Source of the DNA: SHLQ01 sp964562985
GTDB taxonomy: Bacteria; Actinomycetota; Acidimicrobiia; Acidimicrobiales; SHLQ01
Reading direction: 5' to 3'
NCBI GenBank assembly: GCA_964562985.1
Contig: CAZLWE010000047.1
Span: 1 to 26,633, forward strand
DNA: 26,633 nt
Shown: in pieces, positions 1-8,500 of the stretch
How the letters are laid out: every line of letters starts with the position of its first letter
How positions within the stretch are numbered: the stretch's first letter is position 1
Translations under genes and position numbers: made by a program
Notes under the pieces: model-generated
What the model was told of the DNA's origin: nothing
Seen by the model: only the letters and a program-made list of their open reading frames with translations
The model's database searches: none

Positions 1-93
1 TTTGGCGCTACGCGTTCGAGCATCTCCTTTCGCACCGTCCGGATCCGTCGCTGCGACGACTCTCGCCGGCGCGGAAAGGAATTGGTGCTGTAG
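1..93 (+). CDS. possible 3' end of a plus-strand gene (partial)
   Basis: The first plus frame is open from base 1 to a TAG at 91-93. It reads as about 30 residues, rich in Arg and Ser, ending GKELVL, and most codons end in G or C. The stop meets a hairpin that lies between it and the stop of the convergent acetyltransferase, as expected for two genes ending face to face. I do not recognise the family. The fragment is short enough to be a chance open frame. Confidence 0.3.
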   Translation, partial: FGATRSSISFRTVRIRRCDDSRRRGKELVL

Positions 94-137
94 TGCGTGG
101 TGCCAAAATCGCGGCGGAGCCGCTGGCACCTAAGCAC
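93..137. terminator. hairpin between convergent stops, likely bidirectional terminator
   Basis: A nested inverted repeat has outer arms GTGC (93-96) and GCAC (134-137), then GGTGCCA (99-105) with TGGCACC (124-130), then GCGGC (111-115) with GCCGC (119-123) around a GGA loop. The only large asymmetry is a 5-base bulge (106-110). It fills the gap between the plus-strand TAG at 91-93 and the acetyltransferase stop at 137-139. There is no clear T-run on either side, so intrinsic termination is likely but not shown. Confidence 0.5.
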
Positions 138-622
138 TAGAGCACTTTCTCGTAGTAGGCGACCTCTTCGTCGCCGCCGTACGGGTTCCCTCGTCCGGTC
201 TCGACAAATCCGTGCTTTTGGTGGAAGTGATGTGAGTGCGGGTTGTCAGGAATGGTGTTGACTTCGGCGGTGAGGTAGATCTTGCCGTGCCCGATCGCCC
301 ACGCTTCAAACGCGCTGTAGAACCGTCCACCAAGACCTTCTCCGCGCGCCGACTCGGTTAATGCGATTCGGTCGACGTAGGCGAACTTTGGGTAGCGCTC
401 TTTGAACCATGCGTAGTTGTTGCTGGTGTACGCCTCTGCAGTTTCATCGAGGCCGATCAAAAAGCCGACGATCTCACCGTCGTCACGTTCTTCGACGGCG
501 ATGAACCCAGCGGTCGCTACGAAGAAGCTGAGCTTGTCCTCGTCCATCTCCCCCACCTCGGGTACGCATTCGGCGTTTATGGCGAGGACTGCGGAGGCAT
601 CGGATGATTCGTAGGCGCGCAT
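137..622 (-). CDS. GNAT-family N-acetyltransferase (COG3818-like)
   Basis: This 161-residue protein resembles the single-domain GNAT enzymes grouped as COG3818. The acetyl-CoA pyrophosphate-binding motif A is visible as RGEGLG at residues 93-98, after the strand YVDRIAL. An upstream NNYAWFKERYPKF segment is typical of this subgroup. The C-terminal motif FHQKHGFVETG matches the usual GNAT motif B. Such enzymes transfer acetyl from acetyl-CoA to an amine; the substrate is unknown here. The ATG at 620-622 lies 30 bp after the radA stop without a strong Shine-Dalgarno sequence, so it is probably the last gene of the radA operon and translated by readthrough or coupling. A small 5-bp hairpin (635-647) sits in the gap. 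The protein is full length, with no signal peptide, and so cytoplasmic. Confidence 0.9.
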   Translation of the reverse strand: MRAYESSDASAVLAINAECVPEVGEMDEDKLSFFVATAGFIAVEERDDGEIVGFLIGLDETAEAYTSNNYAWFKERYPKFAYVDRIALTESARGEGLGGRFYSAFEAWAIGHGKIYLTAEVNTIPDNPHSHHFHQKHGFVETGRGNPYGGDEEVAYYEKVL

Positions 623-652
623 TGCCTAAGCCTAGAGCTGAAAGCTCAGACG

Positions 653-2092
653 TCAGCGGCTCTCTGGCTCGTGGTGCAACGGTGGAAGATCGGTCAGGTC
701 AAGGTCGGATTCACCTTCGATTCGCGGTGCGTTAAAGCCCGATCCGCCGAGCAATCCAGTGAGATGCAGCGCCTCGCTCAGCGTTTCAGCCCGGAGCCCG
801 AGGATGCCTTCGGGGGTTGGTGGCGACCCTGCCGGAATTACCGCGGTGGTAAACCCGACTCGCGCCGCTTCGCTGAGTCGGCGTTCCATCTGGCTTGCCT
901 GACGAAGCTCGCCAGCAAGGCCGATCTCGCCACACGCGACAAGCCCCGAATCGAGTGCCTTTCCGGTGATCGACGATGCTAACGAGAGCGCGATACCAAG
1001 GTCGGCTGCTGGTTCGGCCACCTTCACCCCACCGATCGCCGATGCGAACACGTCAGCCTTGGCAAAGCGGATCTCGGAGCGGCGCTCCAACACCGCGATG
1101 ATGAGCGAAAGCCGGGAGCTGTCGAGCCCGGTCGCCGAGCGCCGCGGCGCCGGAGCCGAGGACGGCGCTATCAGCGCCTGGACTTCAGCAAGAAGCGGCC
1201 GATGCCCATCGAGGACAGGCACCACCACACTGCCTGCCGCCCCTTGGGCGCGATCTGCGAGAAACAACCGGCTGGGGTCGCTGACAGAACGCAGCCCCGT
1301 GCCGGTCATCTCGAACACGCCGAGCTCGTCGGTGGCACCAAAGCGGTGCTTCACCGCACGAAGTAGCCGAAGTGCGTGATGGCGATCGCCCTCGAAAGCC
1401 AACACGGTGTCGACGACGTGCTCGAGCGCACGTGGGCCAGCCAGGCCACCTTCTTTGGTGACATGGCCGACGACGATCGTGGTCATGGTGCGCCGCTTCG
1501 CCTCGGTTACCAAACGATGCGCGCAGTGGCGAACCTGGCCAACCGACCCTGGTGCCGATGACAGCTCCGGGTCGAAGATGGTTTGGATCGAGTCGACGAT
1601 GACGACGTCGGGCTTAATCTCGTCGCAGTGCGACAGGATCGCCGATATCGAGGTCTCGGACACCAGCCACAGACCACCGACAACAGCATTAAGCCGGTCG
1701 GCACGCATCCTGACTTGCGCAGAGGATTCCTCGGCCGAGACATACAGGCAACGTTGACCCTTCTTTGCCAAGGCTGCGCAGGCTTGGAGCAGCAGCGTGC
1801 TCTTGCCGATGCCTGGCTCACCACCGAGGAGAGCCACCGACCCAGCGACGAATCCGCCGCCGAGGACACGATCTAGCTCACTGGCTCCGGTCGAAACCTT
1901 GGCGGTGTTGTCGAGGACGATCTCGCCGATCGGCCGCGGCGCTTCTTGCACCACCACCGGCGGGGCGGCAATCTTCGAAGCGAGCTCTTCGTCGTGGCTA
2001 TTCCACTCATTGCAGTCAGGGCACTGCCCGATCCATTTCCCGGAGATGTGGCCGCAACGGTTGCAGACGAAGCGGGTCTTGATCTTTGCCAT
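653..2092 (-). CDS. radA: DNA repair protein RadA
   Basis: This 479-residue RadA/Sms is a hexameric DnaB-like ATPase that promotes branch migration and processing of recombination intermediates with RecA. Domains in order: an N-terminal zinc ribbon with C10, C13, C24 and C27; a RecA-like ATPase core with Walker A GEPGIGKST at 91-99 and Walker B VVIVDS at 163-168; the RadA signature KHRFG at 248-252 (KNRFG in many bacteria); and a C-terminal Lon-protease-like domain from about 280 to 460. Length and motif order match the family, so it should be intact. The ATG at 2090-2092 follows the stop of the upstream small ORF by 9 bp and has only a weak Shine-Dalgarno sequence, which suggests translational coupling. 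A LexA-type box upstream of the operon fits a DNA-damage role. Confidence 0.98.
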   Translation of the reverse strand: MAKIKTRFVCNRCGHISGKWIGQCPDCNEWNSHDEELASKIAAPPVVVQEAPRPIGEIVLDNTAKVSTGASELDRVLGGGFVAGSVALLGGEPGIGKSTLLLQACAALAKKGQRCLYVSAEESSAQVRMRADRLNAVVGGLWLVSETSISAILSHCDEIKPDVVIVDSIQTIFDPELSSAPGSVGQVRHCAHRLVTEAKRRTMTTIVVGHVTKEGGLAGPRALEHVVDTVLAFEGDRHHALRLLRAVKHRFGATDELGVFEMTGTGLRSVSDPSRLFLADRAQGAAGSVVVPVLDGHRPLLAEVQALIAPSSAPAPRRSATGLDSSRLSLIIAVLERRSEIRFAKADVFASAIGGVKVAEPAADLGIALSLASSITGKALDSGLVACGEIGLAGELRQASQMERRLSEAARVGFTTAVIPAGSPPTPEGILGLRAETLSEALHLTGLLGGSGFNAPRIEGESDLDLTDLPPLHHEPESR

Positions 2093-2101
2093 GGCCGAAG
2101 A

Positions 2102-2263
2102 TTACGAAGCGGCTGTGACAGTGAAGAGCTTGCGATAGCGGGCAGCGACCGCAGCGCGCTGTTCGGGAGTGTCGGCTGCGCGCAACGCCCGGTGATACAC
2201 CGCCAGGTGACGCCGGCGACGATTGGCGATCGATGGCTGTTGGAACGACGGGTGGTTGTGCAT
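2102..2263 (-). CDS. small basic protein upstream of radA, unknown function
   Basis: This is a 53-residue ORF starting at the ATG at 2261-2263. The start is supported by an excellent Shine-Dalgarno, AAGGAG, placed 5 bases before it. Longer readings of the same frame would translate through the tandem duplication and have no ribosome site. The protein is Arg/His-rich (IANRRRRHLAVYHRAL near residue 12) and has a predicted helical tail around TPEQRAAVAARYRKLF. There is no signal peptide, Cys or recognised motif. Its TAA lies 9 bp before radA, so the two are probably co-transcribed and coupled. It could be a nucleic-acid-binding accessory or a leader ORF that sets radA translation. The strong ribosome site argues that it is translated; the function is unknown. 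Confidence 0.65.
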   Translation of the reverse strand: MHNHPSFQQPSIANRRRRHLAVYHRALRAADTPEQRAAVAARYRKLFTVTAAS

Positions 2264-2301
2264 GATTTCTCCTTGAGACGTATGCAGCCGGGCCATAGCC
2301 T

Positions 2302-2363
2302 CTCCGTGGAACGGTCCCCTGGAAGGGAATGACTCCGTGGAACGGTCCCCTGGAAGGGAATGA
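2302..2363. repeat. perfect 31-bp tandem duplication in the radA operon leader
   Basis: Two identical 31-bp units lie head to tail at 2302-2332 and 2333-2363. Each begins CTCCGTGGAACGG and ends GGAAGGGAATGA. They sit between the inferred transcription start (about 2403) and the small ORF start (2263). On the transcript each unit can form a short TCCCT/AGGGG stem. No mismatch separates the copies, so the duplication is recent or maintained. Confidence 0.95.
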
Positions 2364-2409
2364 ACTGTAGCCCGGCTGTTACGGGGTACTCCGCCCGCAT
2401 GCAGAGATG

Positions 2410-2439
2410 ACCATACACGAACACGCGTTCGTCGTACAA
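2410..2439 (-). promoter_or_regulatory. candidate promoter of the small ORF-radA-GNAT operon
   Basis: On the minus strand, TTGTAC (2439-2434) is separated by 18 bases from TATGGT (2415-2410), and the spacer is almost filled by the LexA-like palindrome. The predicted start near 2403 gives a leader of about 140 nt. A perfect TTGACA also lies further upstream (2452-2447) but has no acceptable -10 at 16-18 bp. Hexamer matches are moderate. Confidence 0.4.
2417..2432. promoter_or_regulatory. LexA/SOS-box-like operator
   Basis: The sequence ACGAACACGCGTTCGT contains CGAAC (2418-2422), four bases, then GTTCG (2427-2431). Read on the minus strand the core is CGAACGCGTGTTCG, which fits the Gram-positive/actinobacterial LexA pattern CGAAC-RNRY-GTTYG. 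It lies inside the candidate promoter spacer in front of radA, where a bound repressor would block RNA polymerase. LexA binding is inferred from this match and the gene context. Confidence 0.68.
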
Positions 2440-2475
2440 GTGTTTGTGTCAACTTTCTTTGCGAGCCTGCCCAAG

Positions 2476-2498
2476 GGCCCCGTTCCTACCTGGGGGCC
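2476..2498 (-). terminator. secondary hairpin downstream of the giant surface-protein gene
   Basis: GGCCCC (2476-2481) can pair with GGGGCC (2493-2498) across an 11-base loop. It lies just beyond the main terminator hairpin in the direction of minus-strand transcription and could be a back-up terminator. There is no T-run. Confidence 0.4.
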
Positions 2499-2511
2499 AG
2501 CACGCACGAAA

Positions 2512-2556
2512 GCCCCGCTTTCCCCTCGACGTGATCACACGAGAGTTAAGCGGGGC
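2512..2556 (-). terminator. terminator hairpin of the giant surface-protein gene
   Basis: The arms GCCCCGCTT (2512-2520) and AAGCGGGGC (2548-2556) are perfectly complementary. The 27-base loop has its own CTCG/CGAG pairing and a GTGATCAC palindrome. On the minus strand the stem is followed by TTTCGT, a short U-run. It lies 34 bp after the stop of the 3,716-residue gene, which is where a terminator is expected. Confidence 0.75.
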
Positions 2557-2589
2557 CTACGCGAGAAGCGCAATGCGTTGCAGCAGCGC

Positions 2590-5500
2590 CTAGATGGTTT
2601 GAGCGAACTCCTCGTCTTCCCGACGGCCGCGAAGCGTCACAAGGAAGAGACCAGCCATCACCAACATCAGTCCGAAGAGCACTGTTGCCAGGATCGTCCG
2701 GCCGGTGAAGGCAAGCGCAGGTGGAGCTTCTCCGACGACAGCCACACCAGGACCAGATGGATCGGTGATCGAGGCGTTGAGTGTGCCATCTTCATCGAGC
2801 AGGCCACCATCGGCGATGGAGAAGGTCGCCGTGGTAACGGTGGCTCCATCGACGGTTGCTGTTCCGAAGGTGACTCCAGCAACGTTGCTATAGCTGTTGT
2901 CGTTGCGGTCGTACTTGCGCCACTGCCAAGCGGCCGTGTCGTGCTCCTCATCGAAGTAGATGGTCGCTGTCGCAGCTTCGCCAGCGTTCTCGCATTCGAT
3001 GGTGAAATCGAACAATCCGGCTGGATAGCTGAAGTTCGGGTCCTGGTTCGCAGCGTTCTCGCTGATCAGTGCCAGCTCGGTGATGTCGGTACAGGTGTTA
3101 CCAACAGAACCAAGCGTATGGAAACCGTCACCGGCGAGGTTCGCCACAGACGCAACGGAGGACTGTTCGGCGTCAGCGACACCGTCACCGTTTCCGTCGC
3201 CACCTCGAATGCTGTTCTCTTCACTGTCGGTCACGCCATCTCCATCGGAGTCAGGGTCAAGATCGACCGTGACCTCGAACGTGGTGGGCCCGCCTTCGTT
3301 GCCCGATGCGTCGACAGGGGTGACGGTGATCTCGTGCGGGCCGGCGCCTGTGAGGGCCGGGTCGAGCGTGCACGACCAACTGCCGTCATCGGCAACCGGC
3401 GCAACACACTCTTCACCGTTGGGACCGGTCACAATGACGCTGGTTCCTGGCTCACCGCCGGTACCGGAAACGGTTGGAGTCGGCGTGATGATCGTCGAAC
3501 CGTCGTCAGGTTCACCAACGACTGGGGTCTCCGGGCCTCTGGTGTCGATTGTCAGCGCCAGCGAAGCGGACTCCGCTGATTCGTTTCCAAGCGCATCGGT
3601 CTCGGTGTAGCTGATCTGATGCTCGCCATCGGCGAGACCAGGCTCGTCGGCAGTGACCGATTCAAGTCCAGCGAACTCACACGTGTGTTCACCAACAACG
3701 GTGCCAGGCGCCGGATTGTTGGACGTCAACGTGATTGTCGCCCCAGGTTCGGAGCACACCACATCGATGGTCGGTGTGGTGTTCGACGTGATGTCGTCGG
3801 TGTCGGAAACGCCGGTGTCAGAACCTGGCTGAAGGTCGGGTGCCTGGCCAGGGGTCGGGACCGTCGTGTCGATGTTCGTCTGGATGATCGCCGGGATCCC
3901 TTCGTTTCCTGCTGGTTCAACGGGGGTAATCGTGATCTGGCTCGGTCCACCTTCGGGCAAGCCAGGTACCAGGGTGCATGACCAGCTTCCATTGGGCTGA
4001 ACAACTGCGGTGCAGGTCTCGCCGCCAGGGCCGGACACGACGATGGTTCCTCCGGTCGGGCCACCCACGCCGGTGAATGTTGGCGTTGTGGTGTTGACCG
4101 TCGCACCATTCGATGGGCTCGACACCGTCGGGGTTCCCGGTGGTGTCGCATCGATGGTTACCGGCAATGCTGCACTCGGCTCGGACTCCACTCCCCCGAC
4201 TGGGGTTGTGGTGTAGGTGATGCCATGGGTGCCATCGACCAAACCAGGAGCGTCAACGCTTGCCGACTCGGTGCCAACACCTTCACAGGTGTGAGCGCCA
4301 ATCACGGTTCCGTTAGCCGGGGTGTCTGAGTACAACGTGATGACTTCACCAGCGCCACGACACAGAACCGTGAAGGTCGGCGTGGTGTCGGAAGTGACGT
4401 TGTCGGTGTTGGACACACCGGTGTCTGACGCAGGGTCGAGGTCTGCGATCGGAAGCGCAGCTGACGGGTCGGTTGGGTCAACGGTGATCGAAACCTCCGT
4501 TGGCGTTCCTGTGTTGCCAGCCGGGTCGACCAGAGTCACCGTGACCGTGCTCGGGCCACCGAGTGGCAGCGCTGGGTCGAGTTGACATGACCAGCTGCCG
4601 TCTGGCTGCACGGGCGCTTCGCACGTTTCACCGTTCGGACCGGTCACGACGATCGTGCTTCCGGGTTCGCCGCCGGTACCAGCGAAGGTTGGTGTCGTGG
4701 TTGCGACCACTTCTCCCTCACCAGGGCTTGCGACCGTCGGCGTTGCTGGAGGTGTCGTGTCGATGGTGATCGGAAGCGCTGCGCTCGGCGCAGATTCTTC
4801 GCCACCTGGCAGCGTGGACGTGTAGGTGATGTCGTGTGCACCGTCGGACAATCCTGGTGCATCGATGGTGACCGATTCGACACCCTCGCCCTCGCAGGTG
4901 TGAGTTCCGATCGGCGAGCCGTTCGAGTACATCGTGATCGTCTCGCCGGCTTCAGAACACCCGACGATGAACGTCGGTGTGTTGTCCGAGGTGATGCCAT
5001 CGCTGTTCGACACTCCGGTGTCCGACGCTGGGTCGAGCTCAGGGGTTGCCAACGGGTTGTTCGACGGGTTCGTGTCGACCGTCGTCGAGATCGACGTAGC
5101 CGTTCCCTCGTTACCCGAAGGGTCAACCGAGGTCGCGGTGATCGTCGCTTCACCCTCGCCCAGTTCGGGAGAGAGGGTGCAGAACCATTCGCCGTTGGCG
5201 TCAACCGGTGCCGTGCACTCTTGGCCGTTCGGGCCGGTCACGGTGACCGTTCCGCCGGGGACTCCGCCGGTGCCAGACACCGTTGGCGTGTTGGTGCCGA
5301 TTTGGCCACCATTGGTTGGGCTGGTGATCGTTGGAGCACCCGGGCTGGTGTTGTCGATTGCGACGCTGATCGCCGGGCTCGGGTTGGACTCGTTGCCGCT
5401 TGGGTCGGTCTCGGTGAAGGTGATGTTGTGCACCCCTTCGCCAAGGCCTGGATCGTCAACGGTTACCGACTCGATGCCAACGCCTTCACAGGTATGGGAG

Positions 5501-8500
5501 CCAACGATGGTTCCGTCGGCCGGGTTGTCGGAGAGGACGGTGATCGTTGCACCGGCTTCTGAACACTCAACGTTGAACGTCGGCGTGTTGTCCGCAGTGA
5601 CCTCATCAGAGTCGGAGACACCGGTGTCACTCGATGCTGCAAGGTCGGGAGCCGACGTAGGAGCAACTGGTGCGGTCGTGTCGACCGTCGTCTCGATGGT
5701 TGACGACGTTCCTTCGTTGCCAGCCGGGTCTATCGGGGTCAGCGTGATCGTCGATGGGCCGCCCTCAGGCAGACCAGGCGCGATCTCGCACGACCAACTG
5801 CCATCAGCGGCAACCGGTGCAACACACTCCTCACCATTCGGGCCAGTCACGATGACCGAACCACCAGGCTCGCCACCGGTACCGGTGAAGGTCGGTGTCG
5901 TGGTCGGAACAGTTGCACCGTCCTCGGGTTCACCGATTGCCGGTACGGTCGCTGGTCCTTCGCTGTCGATCTGAATCGCAAGCCCTGGGCTCGGTGCCGA
6001 TTCGTTGCCGACTGCGTCGGTCTCGGTGAAGGTCACGTTGTGCGTGCCTTCGTCAAGACCCGGGGCGTCGACGCTGGCGGTCTCGATGCCGACACCGACA
6101 CAAGTGTGGGTGCCAACAGCGGTGCCAGCGGCCGGGTTGTCGGAGTAGATGGTGATCACGTGACCGGCTTCGCCACATACAACATCAAACGATGGCGTGG
6201 TGTCGCTGGTCAGATCGTCGTCAGTTGCGTCACCGGTGTCGGACGCTGCATGAAGATCAGGAGCGGCGCCCGGTGCACTCGGTGCGGTGGTGTCAATGGT
6301 CGACTCGAAGGTGGTCGAGGTTCCCTCGTTACCTGCGGGGTCGACTGGGGTGACCGTGATCGTCGCCGGTCCACCCTCAGGCAGTCCAGGGGCAAGCTCA
6401 CACGACCAGTCGCCGTTCTCATCAACCGGTGCCGTACAGGTCTCACCATTCGGGCCGGTCACTACGACCGTGCCACCAGGCTCACCACCGGTTCCCGAAA
6501 CCGCTGGGGTTGCGGTGGCGATGGTTTCGCCGTCGCCGGGTTCGGTGATCGTTGGCGCCGTGGTTTGACCGGCGGTGTCAATGCCGACCTCAAGCGATGG
6601 GCTCGGGTCGGACTCGTTACCGGCGAGGTCGGTTTCGGTGATGGTGATGTTGTGCACACCATCGCCAAGTCCTGGAGCTGTAACCGTGACGGTTTCAATG
6701 CCGGCGCTCGCACAGGTGTGGGTGCCGATGGCGGTGTTCGCTACAGGGTTGTCCGAGTAGACGGTGATCACATGCCCAGCTTCGGTACACGCCACATCAA
6801 ACGATGGCGTCGTTTCGCTGGTCAGATCATCGTCATCGGCATCACCGGAATCGGAGCCAGCCTGAAGATCAGGAGCCGAAGTCGGCGCGTCGGGAGTAGT
6901 CGTGTCGATCGTGGTCGAGATTGTGGCTGCAGGACCCTCATTTCCGCTTTCGTCAACAGGGGTCACGGTGATCGTCGCCGGTCCACCCTCAGGCAAACCA
7001 GGCGCAAGCGTGCACGACCAAGAACCATCAGCGGCAACCGACGCGACACACTCCTCACCATTCGGGCCAGTCACGATGACCGTGCCACCAGGCTCGCCAC
7101 CAGTACCGGCAACCGTCGGCGTAGGCGTTGCGATGGGCTCACCATCACCAGGCTCGGTGATCACCGGAGCCGAGGTTGGTCCGGCGCTGTCGATCTCGAT
7201 CTCCAATGCAGGAGACGCACCAGACTCATTACCAGCAGCGTCAGTCTCCGTAAACGTGATGTTGTGCACACCATCGCCAAGGCCCGGAGCTCCAACCGTC
7301 GCGGTTTCTGTACCAGCGCCCGCACAGGTGTGGGTGCCGATCGCAGTGTTCACTGCAGGGTTGTCCGAGTACACGGTGATCACGTGACCGGCCTCGGTAC
7401 ACGCCACATCAAACGATGGAGTCGTGTCCGATGTCAGGTCATCGTCGTCGACTGTACCTGTATCGGACGCTGCCAGAAGGTCAGGGGTAAACGTCGGTGT
7501 GGCCGGAGCGGTCGTGTCGACGGTGGTTTCAATCGTCGTTTCGGCGCCTTCGTTTCCTGCCGGGTCGACTGAGGTAACGGTCAGCGTGGCCGGACCGCCC
7601 TCGGGCAGAGCTAGATCGAGCTCGCAGGACCAGGTGCCGTCGCTGGCAACCGGCGCAGTACAGCTAGCACGACCAGGACCGGTCACAACGATCGTTCCAC
7701 CAGCCTCACCACCAGAACCGCTAACGGTCGGTGTCGAGGATGCGATGGTCTCGCCGTCCTCTGGTTCGTCAACCGTGGGAGCCGTCGTCGGCCCCTCGGT
7801 GTCGATCGTGACGGCCAGAGCGGGGCTCTCGCCGGATTCGTTTCCAGCCGCGTCGGTCTCGGTGAAGGTGATGTTGTGCTCACCATCGGTGAGCGGTTCG
7901 ACCGGGTCGAAGGCGATGCCTTGGGAATCGCAGGTGAGCCAGTTGGCGGGGATCGACGCCAGAGGCGTGATCGTGTTCGTTTCCCGGTCCACGGTGAACA
8001 GCGATCCGTCGTCGTATTCACGAACAATGTTCACCGAGCCGTGACCCTCAAGCTGCACACGCAACTGTGAACCGGCGGCTCCGGTGCCGCTAAGACCCTG
8101 GTACACCTCAGAGGTGTTGGTGAAGTTGAAGCGAAGCCGAGAGCCACCGGAGGCGTTCTGCGGCACGAACGTGAGGACGTCGCCAGTGGATACATCAATT
8201 GACATGTCGAGTGTGAACACGTTGTTGGTGAGCTGCGAGAACGTCCCTCCCCAACTCGCCCCGTCGGTCATCGACGATTCTCCCGTCGTGACGTTCGTGA
8301 CGAGATACCCGTCGAGCGAGCCTCCTCCGCCGTTGCCGTCGTAGTTGCCGTTGAAACCGGTCAGGACATAGTTGCCGCTTGCGGTATGGCTAAACGACAG
8401 TGTGGCGAACGCTGGCCCAACGTTGCGGGTGTTCCCACCGTTGTTCAGGGTCGCTGGCTGAGCAAAGCACGTCTCGGAGATCCAGTTGCCCGCGGCGCCC

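Noticed and set aside
99..130. GGTGCCA/TGGCACC arms at the left edge, considered as a REP relative
   Set aside because: Only the GGTGCC part is shared; the centre is a different GCGGC/GCCGC stem and the outer arms do not match. Its position suits a terminator.
2447..2452. Perfect minus-strand TTGACA as the -35 of the radA operon
   Set aside because: The hexamer 17 bp downstream is AACGCG and no acceptable -10 lies at 16-18 bp. The TTGTAC/TATGGT pair further downstream is a better fit.
2264..2452. Longer versions of the small ORF upstream of radA, starting near 2452
   Set aside because: They would translate through the tandem duplication and the promoter/operator, and have no ribosome site. 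The ATG at 2263 has AAGGAG at ideal spacing.
3250..7800. Regular spacing of short conserved segments such as CACAGGTGTG, considered as a CRISPR-like array
   Set aside because: The period is about 609 bp, the intervening sequence is conserved coding sequence, and the motif encodes the HTC of each Ig repeat.
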